This document shows, one piece after another, positions 32,942 to 42,936 of a DNA stretch of 64,000 bases. The notes under the pieces were generated by a model. It was given only the letters and a program-made list of their open reading frames with translations, was not told the origin of the DNA and did no database searches. Source of the stretch: FEN-1297 sp963787005 (GTDB lineage Bacteria > Bacteroidota > Ignavibacteria > Ignavibacteriales > Ignavibacteriaceae). The stretch covers positions 1-64,000 of the forward strand of contig CAWBBX010000026.1 in the NCBI GenBank assembly GCA_963787005.1, in the 5' to 3' direction. The first letter of the stretch is position 1. The number at the start of each line of letters is the position of its first letter. The translations under genes and the position numbers were made by a program.

Positions 32942-35440
32942 TTAATTAATAGAATTACCGAGCAGAGTAAATTTGTATCCCTTATTTTGAAGATAAGTTA
33001 TCAGCTCATCCAGCCTATCATAAAACTTATCAGGCCTTCTCGGATCCGTCCCGGGATGTGTAAGAAGTATGAAACCGTTTAGGCCGTGAGGTTTTTCTTT
33101 TTCAAAATTAATTACATTGTGATAAATCTTGTCACTGCTGAAATACCTGTCGCCCAGCGCCGGATACGACCAATCCTGGTTCGAGGATGTGCCCGGGGTA
33201 AAGTCAACTAAAGTTAGACCGATTTCCTTCGCCCACCTGCTGATATCCTTGTTATACCATTCAAAAGGCGGAAGAAAAAATTTCGCATCATCTTTCTTTA
33301 TCCCGAATTTTGCCATCTCAACATAATTAGCCTTAAGATCATTAATGAATTCATCTCTTGTAATAAGAGTCGAATCTCTTTTTTCCCACGATGCGTAAAG
33401 AAGATGCGTATTCGAATGAGCCCCGAGATAATCTCCGTCTTTTTTCAATTCTTCTATCATTTTTTTGAATTTAGGATTGCGGTAGAAATCGCCGGTGAAG
33501 AAAAAAGAACCTTTTATATTATGTTTCCGCAGAACGCCAATTACTTTTTGAAGACCGTCCGCGTATTCGTGACCGGTAAATACCAGGTGTATTATTTTCT
33601 TCGCTGTGTCCGTCCTGATTATGCCGCCTAATTTATATTCGCACCCTGGATTTTCCGAAGAGTCATTCCCTTCTTTCTGAAGAGCGGAAAGATAATAAGA
33701 GAGACTTGCCGTTCCGTCCATCGTCGGCTCATTGGTAGAATAGTCGCCGAAATCGTCGTGATAAACCGCTACATTAGACTGAAACTCCGCGAACGGATCG
33801 GGTCTGTGAAGCTGAAGTCCTTCAAGCTTTTTAAAGATTGTGGTGTAAACGGGACCGTCTACGAGTCCGCCCGTAATTTTGTAATGCTTGAGCACACTTA
33901 AAGAAGAGTGTGGGTCTTTAGGATAGGTTCCGTCGAGAGGAAGCCCGATTATCATACTCGTTCCCCAGGGGTTACAGCCGAACAGCCAGTCCCGCAGCGA
34001 AGCTTCCATGGGAAAGAAAGTTGAATCGCCTGTAAGATTAAAATAGAGTCTGCACTGAGTTACCGCAGCAGCAACTAAATTATTAGAGCACCAGATAAAC
34101 GGGATGCCGTTCAGGAAAGGATTTGACTTTCCTCTTTCAAAGAGACGGCTGAGTCCTTCTTTAAGGTAACCGGTAAACTGAGCATCGTATTTTTTATTTG
34201 ATGACGAAGCGAGATAAAAATGCCCGAGATTGATAAACGGATACCACTCGTAATGCCGAGCCGTATCGACTCCCATCCAGGGAGTAACCGGCTCCTTAAC
34301 ACCGTAGTTCGCAGCTTCTTTTAAATAATTTTGATCACCGTTCAACGCGAACAACTGTGAAGCGGCGAGTTCCATGTCATCTACCCAGTTTTCTTCCTCA
34401 TAGAAATAAGGTGATCTGCAAGGTGCGGTTTGATTAACGCCAGGGTGTTCTTGTCCGAATTGATACGCGTCGACGGCTTTACCCGCTATCATTTTAGAAT
34501 AATCGGGATAATATTTGGCAAGTAGTTCAGAACCCAGGGCGAATGCAGACGCATATTTGCCCGCCGTTGAAGCAATGCCCGTAGTACGGTTTTTATATTT
34601 GAAAACGCCTTGAGGTTTTCCGTTACAGAAATATACCGGTCTTTCAAGTCCGATACCGTAGCTGACTGAATCGTGGTTGGGAAGTCTGAACCCGGCGTGA
34701 TCCCTGTCATCGGCAATCTGGTTAAACATCACTCCCTTTTTAGGATTCATCTTCACAAGCCAGTTGAGACCCCATTTGGCTTCATCCAGAATATCGGGAA
34801 TACCGTTGGAGCCGGTATCACCGTTGGCCTTGTATTTATCCGCGAATGAAGTGGGATTCTGCTGATATGCGAACAGCATCTGAAAAACGGCATTCGCTGA
34901 TGTAGTTACATACTGAAGATAATCGGTAGCGTCGTGCCAGCCGCCCACTACATTTATAAAAGTTGAATCGCGCGGAGGATCGTAAATTATGTAACCGTCG
35001 TGTGTGTGGCACGAATCCATAAGAAAAGGATTATACCCGCACTGCTGCTGACGCATGTAATGCAAAATAAAATCAGCTGTTCCGTTGTAAACATCATCTG
35101 CTATCCTGAAGCGCGGCGATTTTACGCCGCCTGCTTTAATGAAGAAAGCACCTTTTTTTTCGAATCCGGAAAAATCGAGCCTAAACGTGGAATTAAACGA
35201 CGCGTATTTCCCATACGGCATTACACTACCGGATTTCCAAACGGTTTCGCCGGTCAGCGCATCGCATATCTCGAAATCTTTGAGCGAGATATCGTCCTTG
35301 CTAATAAAAACCGCGGCTTTAACCGAATGCAATATGTATCCAAGCTGATTTATTCTTATCCAGCCCTGCGCCGCAGAGGAGTTAACCATAATCACGGTTA
35401 ATAAAAAAATAAGTAAAAGCAATAAAGAACTTTTTTTCAT
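32942..35440 (-). CDS. Secreted GH9 glycoside hydrolase fused to a polysaccharide deacetylase domain
   Basis: An 832-residue exported enzyme. Residues 1-24 are a signal peptide. An Ig-like cellulase N-terminal domain (about 25-115) begins GWIRINQLGYI. The GH9 (alpha/alpha)6 domain (about 120-585) has the catalytic Asp pair in GGWHDATDY (D170, D173), CNPWGTSMIIG and the general acid Glu571 in STNEPTMDG. From about 615 a NodB-fold CE4 domain follows: motif 1 is TGHEYADG, where the usual catalytic-base Asp is Ala627 and Asp628 remains; motif 2 is HSNTH; then FFLPPFEWYN and ILLTHPGTD. Likely role: depolymerising beta-glucan or chitin-like polymers and removing acetyl groups. It stands alone. GH9 is certain; activity of the second domain is uncertain. 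Confidence 0.9.
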   Translation of the reverse strand: MKKSSLLLLLIFLLTVIMVNSSAAQGWIRINQLGYILHSVKAAVFISKDDISLKDFEICDALTGETVWKSGSVMPYGKYASFNSTFRLDFSGFEKKGAFFIKAGGVKSPRFRIADDVYNGTADFILHYMRQQQCGYNPFLMDSCHTHDGYIIYDPPRDSTFINVVGGWHDATDYLQYVTTSANAVFQMLFAYQQNPTSFADKYKANGDTGSNGIPDILDEAKWGLNWLVKMNPKKGVMFNQIADDRDHAGFRLPNHDSVSYGIGLERPVYFCNGKPQGVFKYKNRTTGIASTAGKYASAFALGSELLAKYYPDYSKMIAGKAVDAYQFGQEHPGVNQTAPCRSPYFYEEENWVDDMELAASQLFALNGDQNYLKEAANYGVKEPVTPWMGVDTARHYEWYPFINLGHFYLASSSNKKYDAQFTGYLKEGLSRLFERGKSNPFLNGIPFIWCSNNLVAAAVTQCRLYFNLTGDSTFFPMEASLRDWLFGCNPWGTSMIIGLPLDGTYPKDPHSSLSVLKHYKITGGLVDGPVYTTIFKKLEGLQLHRPDPFAEFQSNVAVYHDDFGDYSTNEPTMDGTASLSYYLSALQKEGNDSSENPGCEYKLGGIIRTDTAKKIIHLVFTGHEYADGLQKVIGVLRKHNIKGSFFFTGDFYRNPKFKKMIEELKKDGDYLGAHSNTHLLYASWEKRDSTLITRDEFINDLKANYVEMAKFGIKKDDAKFFLPPFEWYNKDISRWAKEIGLTLVDFTPGTSSNQDWSYPALGDRYFSSDKIYHNVINFEKEKPHGLNGFILLTHPGTDPRRPDKFYDRLDELITYLQNKGYKFTLLGNSIN

Positions 35441-35776
35441 AACTTTTTTCTTGATGACGTAGTTTAATAAATTCAGGCGGCGGGAGTATTTTTCCCGCCG
35501 TCATATTAATTTCTGATCGGAGCTATCAAAAATATTGGAATACTTTAGTAAATGGGCAAGCAAATATTTTCTTTAAAATATTTCTTGCATTATTCAGATT
35601 CAACAAAATTCGCCGCTGCTGTTCTAAAAAAATCATTACCGAGACGGAATATTTTTCTTTTCGAAAAATTGCTTGGTAAATCTCTTTATCATATTTTGCG
35701 ATTGATTTCTGCAAAGCAGTTTTTGACATACATTTCCTATTACGGTCTGCTTTTCTTCAAAACGGGGTTTACTTGA
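35441..35776. other. Intergenic region between divergent GH9 and ClC genes
   Basis: No gene seen. A hairpin-like GGCGGGAG/CCCGCCG sits at about 35477-35500. TTGACA occurs at 35727 upstream of the ClC gene, but without a good TAnnTTTG partner. Confidence 0.35.
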
Positions 35777-37849
35777 ATGAAAGAATTTTCTCTTAACAGG
35801 CTGTTCACAAAATTTTCGTACAAAACCGCGACATTGTTCGATAAGGCCCAGATGGCCGAGCACACATTCATGATTATCATTGCGATAATTATAGGTGTGC
35901 TTGCGGGATTCGGAGCCATCGGCATAAGAGCATTAATAAAAGGAATCTCGCTCATCTCATATCCGGGCGGAGATAATTTTCTGCAGAATGTACTTGCCGC
36001 TCCTTGGTATCTTAAAATTATTATACCGGTGCTTGGCGGACTTCTGGTCGGCCCGATAATTTATTTCTTTGCGCCGGAAGCCAAAGGCCACGGCGTTCCG
36101 GAAGTAATGCAGGCTATTTTGATGAAAGGCGGAATAATACGCGCGAGGGTTGCTATCGTTAAGGCGATTGCGTCTGCAATCTCAATAGGTACGGGAGGTT
36201 CGGTCGGCCGCGAAGGTCCGATCGTTCAGATCGGCTCCAGTCTCGGTTCCACCGTAGGACAGTTCTTCAGAGTTTCCAACAAAAGGCTTAAGACCTTGGT
36301 AGGGTGCGGCGCCGGCGCAGGTATTGCCGCGGCTTTTAACGCTCCCATTGCCGGGGCACTTTTCGCGGTAGAAATTATTTTGATGGATTTTGCGGTTGCC
36401 CAATTCTCCCCTATTGTAATTTCATCTGTAATGGCCACTGTTATTTCTCACAGCTTCCAGGGAGACTTTGCAGCCTTCGCGGTTCCCAAATATCAGCTCG
36501 CCTCACCGTATGAGATAATCTTCTATTTCGGCCTCGGCGCATTGAGCGGCGTAGTCTCTTTTCTCTTCATAAAGCTTCTTTATTTTTCGGAAGATTTCTT
36601 CGATAACAGGCTCAGGATTCCCGAATACATGAAGCCCGCGGTAGGCGGAATAGGCTTGGGAATCATTGCGATAGCTTTTCCCCAGATAATGGGAGTCGGG
36701 TACGATTCCATCAACAACGCCCTGCACGGGAATATGCTCTGGTACATCGCGTTCATATTGATCTTCGCCAAAATAATTGCTACCTCGATTACACTCGGTT
36801 CAGGAGGTTCGGGCGGCATATTCGCGCCCTCACTTTTTATGGGCGCAATGCTCGGTTATTTTTTCGGGGCGTTCGTTCATATTTATTTCCCGAATATAAC
36901 CGCTACACCGGGGGCTTACGCGCTTGTAGCTATGGGCGGTCTTGTAGCAGGGACAACACGAGCGCCTATTACCGCAATTATAATCGTGTTCGAGCTTACA
37001 AACGATTACCGCATCATTCTTCCGCTTATGATAACTTGCATCATCAGCACAATACTTTCGGCCAAGTTGTCGAGAGAGTCCATTTACACATTGAAGCTTC
37101 TGATGAGGAACATAAATATTAAGGAAGGAACCGATCTTAATATTATGAGCTCTGTTTTTGTAAAAGACGTTTACACTAAAGAGTTCGATAAGATTTTTGT
37201 TTCCGATAACTTCAGCCAGGTAGTCAACAAAGTTATCCGCGGCAAGAGCCCGGAGTTCCCCGTGGTAGACGAACATAACCAGGTAAACGGCATAATATCA
37301 ATTTACGATATCAAGGATCATCTTTACGAGAGAGATTCGCTTCAGGATCTTCTTATAGCAGAAGATATTTCGAATACTAATTTCGAGCCGCTTACATTCG
37401 ACAACAACTGCCAAGACGCTCTTGATATAATGAGGAAGTTTAACTTTGAAGGTCTACCGGTCATCGACAAATCCGCTACGGGGAAAATTATCGGAATGAT
37501 CTGGATGAAGGACATTCAGGAAGCGTATCAGAAAGAAATTGAGATCAGGGAAATTTCATCAAACATGGCCAGCAGTATAATGATGAAGGGCGAAAATTCG
37601 CAAATCAGGTTTCTCGAGGGATATTCAATCAGCGAGATAACTCCGCCGAAATCATTTATCGGAAAGTCGCTTAAGCAGCTTAATATCAGGGCCAAATACG
37701 GGGTTGACGTTTTAACTGTAAAGACGAAACAGAAGCGCGGGGAAAAGGTAACTGCCATCCCAAGTCCGAATTACATTATCAATACCGACGATACCTTGAT
37801 CATAGCGGGCGAGATTAAGAATATAAACTTAGTGAAAAATCTCAGTTAG
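35777..37849 (+). CDS. ClC-family chloride channel/antiporter with CBS and TrkA-C domains
   Basis: A 690-residue membrane protein. The ClC core (about 1-450, some ten membrane helices) contains GHGVPEV, the gate GREGP in GTGGSVGREGPIVQIGSSLGS, and GSGGSGGIFAPSLFMGA, the three chloride-site segments. Two CBS motifs follow (about 465-590, VKDVYTKEF to MIWMKDIQEAY), then a TrkA-C/RCK-C domain (about 610-690, ISEITPPKSFIGKSLKQLNIRAKYGVDVL). The cytoplasmic part suggests nucleotide-regulated Cl-/H+ exchange. The CBS plus TrkA-C tail is a known variant in Bacteroidota. Confidence 0.92.
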   Translation: MKEFSLNRLFTKFSYKTATLFDKAQMAEHTFMIIIAIIIGVLAGFGAIGIRALIKGISLISYPGGDNFLQNVLAAPWYLKIIIPVLGGLLVGPIIYFFAPEAKGHGVPEVMQAILMKGGIIRARVAIVKAIASAISIGTGGSVGREGPIVQIGSSLGSTVGQFFRVSNKRLKTLVGCGAGAGIAAAFNAPIAGALFAVEIILMDFAVAQFSPIVISSVMATVISHSFQGDFAAFAVPKYQLASPYEIIFYFGLGALSGVVSFLFIKLLYFSEDFFDNRLRIPEYMKPAVGGIGLGIIAIAFPQIMGVGYDSINNALHGNMLWYIAFILIFAKIIATSITLGSGGSGGIFAPSLFMGAMLGYFFGAFVHIYFPNITATPGAYALVAMGGLVAGTTRAPITAIIIVFELTNDYRIILPLMITCIISTILSAKLSRESIYTLKLLMRNINIKEGTDLNIMSSVFVKDVYTKEFDKIFVSDNFSQVVNKVIRGKSPEFPVVDEHNQVNGIISIYDIKDHLYERDSLQDLLIAEDISNTNFEPLTFDNNCQDALDIMRKFNFEGLPVIDKSATGKIIGMIWMKDIQEAYQKEIEIREISSNMASSIMMKGENSQIRFLEGYSISEITPPKSFIGKSLKQLNIRAKYGVDVLTVKTKQKRGEKVTAIPSPNYIINTDDTLIIAGEIKNINLVKNLS

Positions 37850-37913
37850 CTTTTTACATCAAATCATTTAGACTTTGAGACGGCAGCATACTTAGAACTA
37901 TAATCAGAAACCC

Positions 37914-38345
37914 TCATTTTGCCGAGATCATTGCGTACATTTCGGTTTTCAGATATTCGTCGTACAACAGGGAGCATACTTCTTTTAAATCTCCCTTACA
38001 TTCAAACTGCGCGGCGTCTCTGATTGCATTTATACCATTTGTGTTCCCAATCTTGTATAACGCGCACGCCGCAAGTACCCTGGTATGACAATCCTTTGAG
38101 TTATTGTTGAGAATATTTATCAGCGGCTCAACCGTTCCCTCCAATGAATAACGCCCCGCTAAATAAATGGAGCATTTACACAGCCCGAAGTTTTCCGAAT
38201 TTATCCCATTTATAAAATTGCTGAGAACATTTGCATCGATCTTATTTTTTGCACTGTCGCTGTCTCCTGCCGCCGATGCAAAGGGCGCCGCCATCAAAAC
38301 GACGGCTAAAAAAATTACTGCCTTATAGTTCTTCATTTTTTTCAT
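37914..38345 (-). CDS. Small exported HEAT-like protein
   Basis: A 143-residue protein with a signal peptide (KKMKNYKAVIFLAVVLMAAP, cleavage near ASA-AG). The mature part has HEAT-type helical repeats: SLEGTVEPLINILNNNSKD and HTRVLAACALYKIGNTNGI. Five Cys (about residues 55-128) could form disulfides in the periplasm. No enzyme motif; probably a protein-binding helical scaffold. It converges with the ClC gene. Confidence 0.65.
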   Translation of the reverse strand: MKKMKNYKAVIFLAVVLMAAPFASAAGDSDSAKNKIDANVLSNFINGINSENFGLCKCSIYLAGRYSLEGTVEPLINILNNNSKDCHTRVLAACALYKIGNTNGINAIRDAAQFECKGDLKEVCSLLYDEYLKTEMYAMISAK

Positions 38346-38799
38346 CGTTCCACCCTCAAAAATTATTTTATTCCTCTACATAAATAGACTAAATAAATAT
38401 GAAAATGATTACTTCTTTTGCACGAGCGGCCGAATGAATGTATCAGCGGTCGTCTCCTGTGTTATACTTTTCGTAACAGATTATAAAGTGCCGGGTATTA
38501 TCCGGAAGGTTTTTGGATTTGAATATTTATCGAATAATTCGGAAAATAATCAAAGTGTGAACGAGGTACCCCCTCGGTGAAACATACTAATATATATCTA
38601 AATGTATTATGTGCAAGAAAAAAAATAAAGAAAATAAAATCTTGAGTCATTCGGGGTTTAGTATTATTATTTGCTGAGGGAAATCGGTAATTAGCTTTAT
38701 TTTATTATGATAGCGGTTTTCTGATTCTAAAGTAATACGGCAGCTCGAGATAATTTGACGCTCCTAATCTGCCATCCTGAAAAATAATTTGGAGATAGT
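38346..38799. other. 454-base gap upstream of the ROK kinase gene
   Basis: No gene seen. A small CGAGG/CCTCG hairpin lies near 38568-38582. The rest is AT-rich; promoters for both flanking genes must lie here but none is convincing. Confidence 0.35.
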
Positions 38800-39753
38800 A
38801 TGTCTGTTTTGGGTATCGACCTCGGGGGGACAAAATTGTCGGGAGCGGTGTTCAGTTCTGCCGGCGATATTTTACATAAAGAGATTATGCCGCTCGAAGG
38901 GAAAAAAGGAGAGGAGGTCGGCGCGTTAATTCAAACGTTAGTGAAAGCACTGATCAAACACTCCGATTCGCAAAATGATAAAGCCGGATCTCTCGGCATC
39001 TGTGTTCCGGGGATAAGCTATTCCAAAACCGGCAGAGTCTGGGCCCCGAACATCCCCGGATGGGACGACTATCCTCTTCTGCAGGAAATTAATTCGATTG
39101 CAGAAGGCAAAGAAATCAAGGTAAAAATCGACAGCGACAGAGCGTGCTATATACTCGGTGAAACGTGGAAAGGCGCCGCTCAAGGATGCAGTGACGCTAT
39201 TTTTCTGGCGGTCGGGACAGGCATCGGCGCCGGTATTCTTGTGAACGGAGAAATATTAAGGGGTTCCAACGATATTGCCGGTGCTATAGGGTGGTTAGCA
39301 CTCGACCGGCCCTTTTTAAAAAAGTACATCGAATGCGGCTGTTTTGAATATCATTCTTCGGGCGAGGGAATTGCGAAAGTGGCAAAAGAATTTTTGAAAG
39401 ATGATAATGAATACAAGGGCGAACTTAGGAATAAAGACATCGAAAAAATTACGGCCTACGATGTGTTCGCCGCGTATGAAAAGAGCGATCCGCTGGCCGT
39501 AAAAGTACTGGATCAAGCGGTAGAGTTTTGGGGAATGGCGGCCGCAAATCTGGTCAGCTTATTCAACCCGGAGAAGATAATCTTTGGTGGCGGGGTCTTC
39601 GGTCCGGCCGAAAAATTTATCGGAAGTATAATGCAGGAAGCGAGAAAATGGGCACAGCCAATAAGCATAAATCAAGTGAAATTTGAAAAATCTCGTCTGG
39701 CAGGCGATGCGGGTCTTATAGGTGCCGGCCATTTGGCTTTAAGAAATTTATAG
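38800..39753 (+). CDS. ROK-family sugar kinase
   Basis: A 317-residue ROK protein without a DNA-binding domain, hence a kinase of glucose, N-acetylglucosamine or a related hexose. Visible are the phosphate loop GIDLGGTKLSGAVF (about 4-17), GICVPGI, the catalytic region WAPNIPGWDDYPL, AVGTGIGAGILVNGE, and a shortened zinc-loop IECGCFEYHSSGEGI. Only part of the usual CxCGxxGC is present. It starts a run with an MFS transporter and a SIS protein, so amino-sugar or glucose uptake is likely. Confidence 0.87.
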   Translation: MSVLGIDLGGTKLSGAVFSSAGDILHKEIMPLEGKKGEEVGALIQTLVKALIKHSDSQNDKAGSLGICVPGISYSKTGRVWAPNIPGWDDYPLLQEINSIAEGKEIKVKIDSDRACYILGETWKGAAQGCSDAIFLAVGTGIGAGILVNGEILRGSNDIAGAIGWLALDRPFLKKYIECGCFEYHSSGEGIAKVAKEFLKDDNEYKGELRNKDIEKITAYDVFAAYEKSDPLAVKVLDQAVEFWGMAAANLVSLFNPEKIIFGGGVFGPAEKFIGSIMQEARKWAQPISINQVKFEKSRLAGDAGLIGAGHLALRNL

Positions 39754-39777
39754 AGAACTAAAACATCGGGATTTTAT

Positions 39778-40938
39778 ATGTACAGAAAAAACCTGGTATT
39801 CGCGGCGGCCTGCATGGGCATGCTTCTCTTCGGAATTGTTCTTATATCGCTCGGATCTATCCTTCCATCGGTAACAAAAAGATTCGTTCTCAACGAGATA
39901 GGAGCTGGTACATTAGCGTCTATTCTTCCCTTCGGTATCCTTGCAGGTTCATTAGTTTTCGGCCCGATAGTCGACAGGTACGGTTATAAAAATTTGTTGA
40001 TTATCTGTTCGCTACTTGTTTTAGCCGGACTTGAGGGGATAGCATTCTCATCGTCATTCTTTATGCTCCAGGTATCCATTTTTCTAATAGGATTCGGAGG
40101 CGGAGTACTAAACGGAGGCACCAACGCTCTTGTCGCAGATATATATTCGGAAGGCAAAGGTGCCCGATTAAGTCTGCTAGGTGTATTTTTCGGTATCGGT
40201 GCACTCGGCATGCCTGCTATACTCGGAATTCTTTCCAAGAGTTACACAGAAGCTGCGATCATATCGTGGGTAGGATTCTTTGTCGTTCTTCCGGTAATAT
40301 TCTTCATTGCTATTAAGTTTCCCGTTCCAAAGCAGCCGCAGGGTCTGCCAATTAAAGAAGGACTGGGACTCATTAAAGATCCGATCTTAGTCATGCTCGG
40401 TTTCCTCCTGTTCTTCGAGAGCGGAATGGAAGGGATAGTAAATAACTGGACGACGACTTATCTACAGCATGATCTAAAAGCGAATCCTCAGCAGGCGCTT
40501 TTCGCACTGACGTATTTTGTTATGGGAATGACCGTGACAAGGCTGCTGCTGGGCGGACTGCTGAAGAAACTACCCGCTTATCTCGTTCTTTACGGCTGCC
40601 TTACCACGGCACTCGCCGGCACTCTTGCTCTGATGCTGTCTTCGTCAATGACTATGGCGGTAGCCGGACTTGTGTTGCTGGGTATCGGTTTCGCGGCGGG
40701 ATTCCCCGTTATTCTGGGATACGTAGGCGACATATATTCTAAGCTTTCCGGAACTGCGTTCAGCATCGTACTAGTTATCGCTTTACTCGGAAACATGCTG
40801 ATAAATTATCTGGTCGGGTTGGTATCACACGCATTCGGAATTAAACAGTTTACAACTGTATTGCTGATTGCCGTCATTTTAATGATGCTGCTGCTGAAAT
40901 TTGTTCTCGGCAGGATAAAAGATAAAACGGCTGTTTGA
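39778..40938 (+). CDS. MFS sugar transporter
   Basis: A 386-residue integral membrane protein with about 12 hydrophobic segments. The loop 2-3 signature appears as GPIVDRYGYKNLLI (about residues 62-75), the major facilitator motif. It resembles the glucose/galactose/fucose transporter (FucP/GluP-like) group. It lies 24 bases after the ROK kinase gene and about 100 before the SIS gene, so it probably imports the sugar that these enzymes use. Confidence 0.85.
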   Translation: MYRKNLVFAAACMGMLLFGIVLISLGSILPSVTKRFVLNEIGAGTLASILPFGILAGSLVFGPIVDRYGYKNLLIICSLLVLAGLEGIAFSSSFFMLQVSIFLIGFGGGVLNGGTNALVADIYSEGKGARLSLLGVFFGIGALGMPAILGILSKSYTEAAIISWVGFFVVLPVIFFIAIKFPVPKQPQGLPIKEGLGLIKDPILVMLGFLLFFESGMEGIVNNWTTTYLQHDLKANPQQALFALTYFVMGMTVTRLLLGGLLKKLPAYLVLYGCLTTALAGTLALMLSSSMTMAVAGLVLLGIGFAAGFPVILGYVGDIYSKLSGTAFSIVLVIALLGNMLINYLVGLVSHAFGIKQFTTVLLIAVILMMLLLKFVLGRIKDKTAV

Positions 40939-41036
40939 TAAATGGATAGATTCTTTAGCGGGTCTAAAGGGGAAAGAGGGGTCACGATAAATTTTCGATT
41001 ATTCACACTTACTATTAATCTAATTAAGGAGAAATA

Positions 41037-41795
41037 ATGCTAGCTCAACAATGGTTATCCAACGCCAGAAAAGTAATGGATGATATAGAAAAAACTCAGA
41101 TTGAGAATATAACGAAGGCCGCTGAGTTAATGGCAGATACTATTGAAGCCGGGCGGTGGGTCCATACCTTCGGCTGCGGTCATGCGACTCTGCCGATAGA
41201 AGAAATGTATCCGAGGATCGGCGGGTTCGTCGGTTTTCATCCAATGGTTGAACTTCCACTGACTTTCTTCACTAGGATCGTCGGCGAAATGGGAGTACAC
41301 CAATTCGTTTTCCTCGAGAGAGTGGAAGGCTACGGTGTAGAGATAATGAAGGGATACAACTTCGATAAGAGAGATACAATGTGGCTCTTTTCGCACTCCG
41401 GAATAAATAATGTAAATATTGACGTAGCGCTTGAAGCGAAGAAGCGCGGCATGAAGGTAATTGTTTTCGGTTCCGCCGCCGCTGCCGAAGGCAAGAAGAC
41501 ACGCCACTCATCAGGTAAAAACATTTTCGAGATTGCCGACGTAGTGGTTGATTCCTGTGCACCTTTAGAAGACGCCTCGGTTCGGCTAAAGAATCATCAG
41601 GATAAGATCGGCCCGGTTTCAACTATAGCCTTTGTTACCGCGGTATGGATGACTATCACCACCGTTGCCGAGATACTCGAAAACAGAGGTGTGAAGCTGC
41701 ACATTCATCCTTCGCATAACGCAGGCGATGCGACTGCTAAAGACAGGCTCGAGGAAGCGCTGGCGGAATATAAAAAGAGAATTGCCGGAGTTTGA
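41037..41795 (+). CDS. SIS-domain phosphosugar-binding protein
   Basis: A 252-residue SIS protein of the UPF0309/sugar isomerase-domain type. An N-terminal helix pair (about 1-35) precedes the SIS fold with WVHTFGCGHATLPIEEMYPR, TMWLFSHSGINNVNIDVALEAKKRGMKVIVFG and KIGPVSTIAFVTAVWMT. Such proteins bind or isomerise phosphosugars; next to a ROK kinase and an MFS carrier, use in amino-sugar catabolism is likely. The exact reaction is not known. Good GGAGAAA ribosome-binding site. Confidence 0.82.
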   Translation: MLAQQWLSNARKVMDDIEKTQIENITKAAELMADTIEAGRWVHTFGCGHATLPIEEMYPRIGGFVGFHPMVELPLTFFTRIVGEMGVHQFVFLERVEGYGVEIMKGYNFDKRDTMWLFSHSGINNVNIDVALEAKKRGMKVIVFGSAAAAEGKKTRHSSGKNIFEIADVVVDSCAPLEDASVRLKNHQDKIGPVSTIAFVTAVWMTITTVAEILENRGVKLHIHPSHNAGDATAKDRLEEALAEYKKRIAGV

Positions 41796-41822
41796 CCTCT
41801 ACTCACTCTATCTCTCTCCGAT

Positions 41823-41852
41823 ACCCCGTGCGGGTAAATACCTGCGCGGGGT
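41823..41852. terminator. Strong hairpin between convergent genes
   Basis: A 30-base near-perfect inverted repeat (ACCCCGTGCGGGT with its complement, two G-T pairs), loop about 4 bases. A smaller GGATA/TATCC hairpin follows at about 41860-41875. Probably a bidirectional terminator for the SIS and DUF4340 genes. Confidence 0.6.
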
Positions 41853-42000
41853 TGATATCGGGATAAGAAATATCCGGGGTAGAAATCAAGAAATATAATA
41901 TCAGGTTGGTACTAAACTGCCGAAGCTGCGGGACAATTTATTTTAGCGATCCGCGGATCACTGGTCCGTGCTGCAGGATTCGGACAAAAGCAATTCATGG

Positions 42001-42936
42001 CTATTTCTTCAAAAATTTCTTCTTGGGAACAAACAACTTATTCTTAAAACCGTTCTTTAGTCCGTTAAAATAAACATCCGGATTTTCAGATGAAGTAACC
42101 AGCAAGGTATCAGGTTTCCGGAAAGCGGTTACGGTTATCGCTCCTTTGGCTGAAGATGAGATTGTCAGTGTGTAGTCCGCTTTGTTGAGGATATTGTGGT
42201 CGAAGTTATCAATAAAATCCGAATTGGTTAGATGGGAGATCGAGCGGAGATAATCGACGACCTTTGACGAGTCCGCCTGCCTTCCGTCTATAACCCATTT
42301 TTTATCGACTCTTTGGAGTGCAAATGAAGAGTCACCCGGATAAGTAAAACTAAGTTTGCTCCAGTTGTTGAAATCACCGCTTATCACTCTGTTATCCCTG
42401 AAATAATTCGGACCGTGATCGAATGTGTAGCTGATCATACCGCTCGTCTCGTAAACATTATCGTCCCCGCCTACCCTGACGAAAGTCGACATGCTCCTGG
42501 GCCGCTGAAAAGCAAACTTACCAATCATCAGATCGAGAGTATTATCTTTTCCCTGATATACTTTTACTTCGGTTGCCGTAGAATCGACTTGAAACTCTTT
42601 CCATTTATCCTTGCTTTGGGCGGCCACACTTGCGGGTTTAATTGATAAAAGCTGAGCAAAGATCTGACGGATTTTATTATCCGTAACGTCACCGGTCTTA
42701 TTCCCAGGAAGATTCACTTTCCAGTACTTCCCTTCCTTAAATAATTTAACTTCTTTGTGACTGTCTGATTTCGGATAAATTTGTATGCTTGTTACTTTTG
42801 CCGTATCAATGGAAACAAGCTCACTCCTGAAGCTCCTCTCGCCATGGCCCGAATCGTATATAATGAAGGCTGCAACCGCGATTAAAAGCACGGCAAATAC
42901 AATCGTAAGCGATTTATTCGATAATTTGTTAAACAT
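42001..42936 (-). CDS. DUF4340 membrane-anchored protein
   Basis: A 311-residue protein with one N-terminal membrane segment (about residues 9-27, LTIVFAVLLIAVAAFIIYD) and a large extracytoplasmic part. VTSIQIYPKSDSHKEVKLFKEGKYWKV and similar beta segments repeat, as in DUF4340, a family often linked to GldG-type ABC transporters. The gene overlaps the GldG-like gene upstream by 8 bases, so it is part of the same transporter operon. Function unknown. Confidence 0.8.
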   Translation of the reverse strand: MFNKLSNKSLTIVFAVLLIAVAAFIIYDSGHGERSFRSELVSIDTAKVTSIQIYPKSDSHKEVKLFKEGKYWKVNLPGNKTGDVTDNKIRQIFAQLLSIKPASVAAQSKDKWKEFQVDSTATEVKVYQGKDNTLDLMIGKFAFQRPRSMSTFVRVGGDDNVYETSGMISYTFDHGPNYFRDNRVISGDFNNWSKLSFTYPGDSSFALQRVDKKWVIDGRQADSSKVVDYLRSISHLTNSDFIDNFDHNILNKADYTLTISSSAKGAITVTAFRKPDTLLVTSSENPDVYFNGLKNGFKNKLFVPKKKFLKK

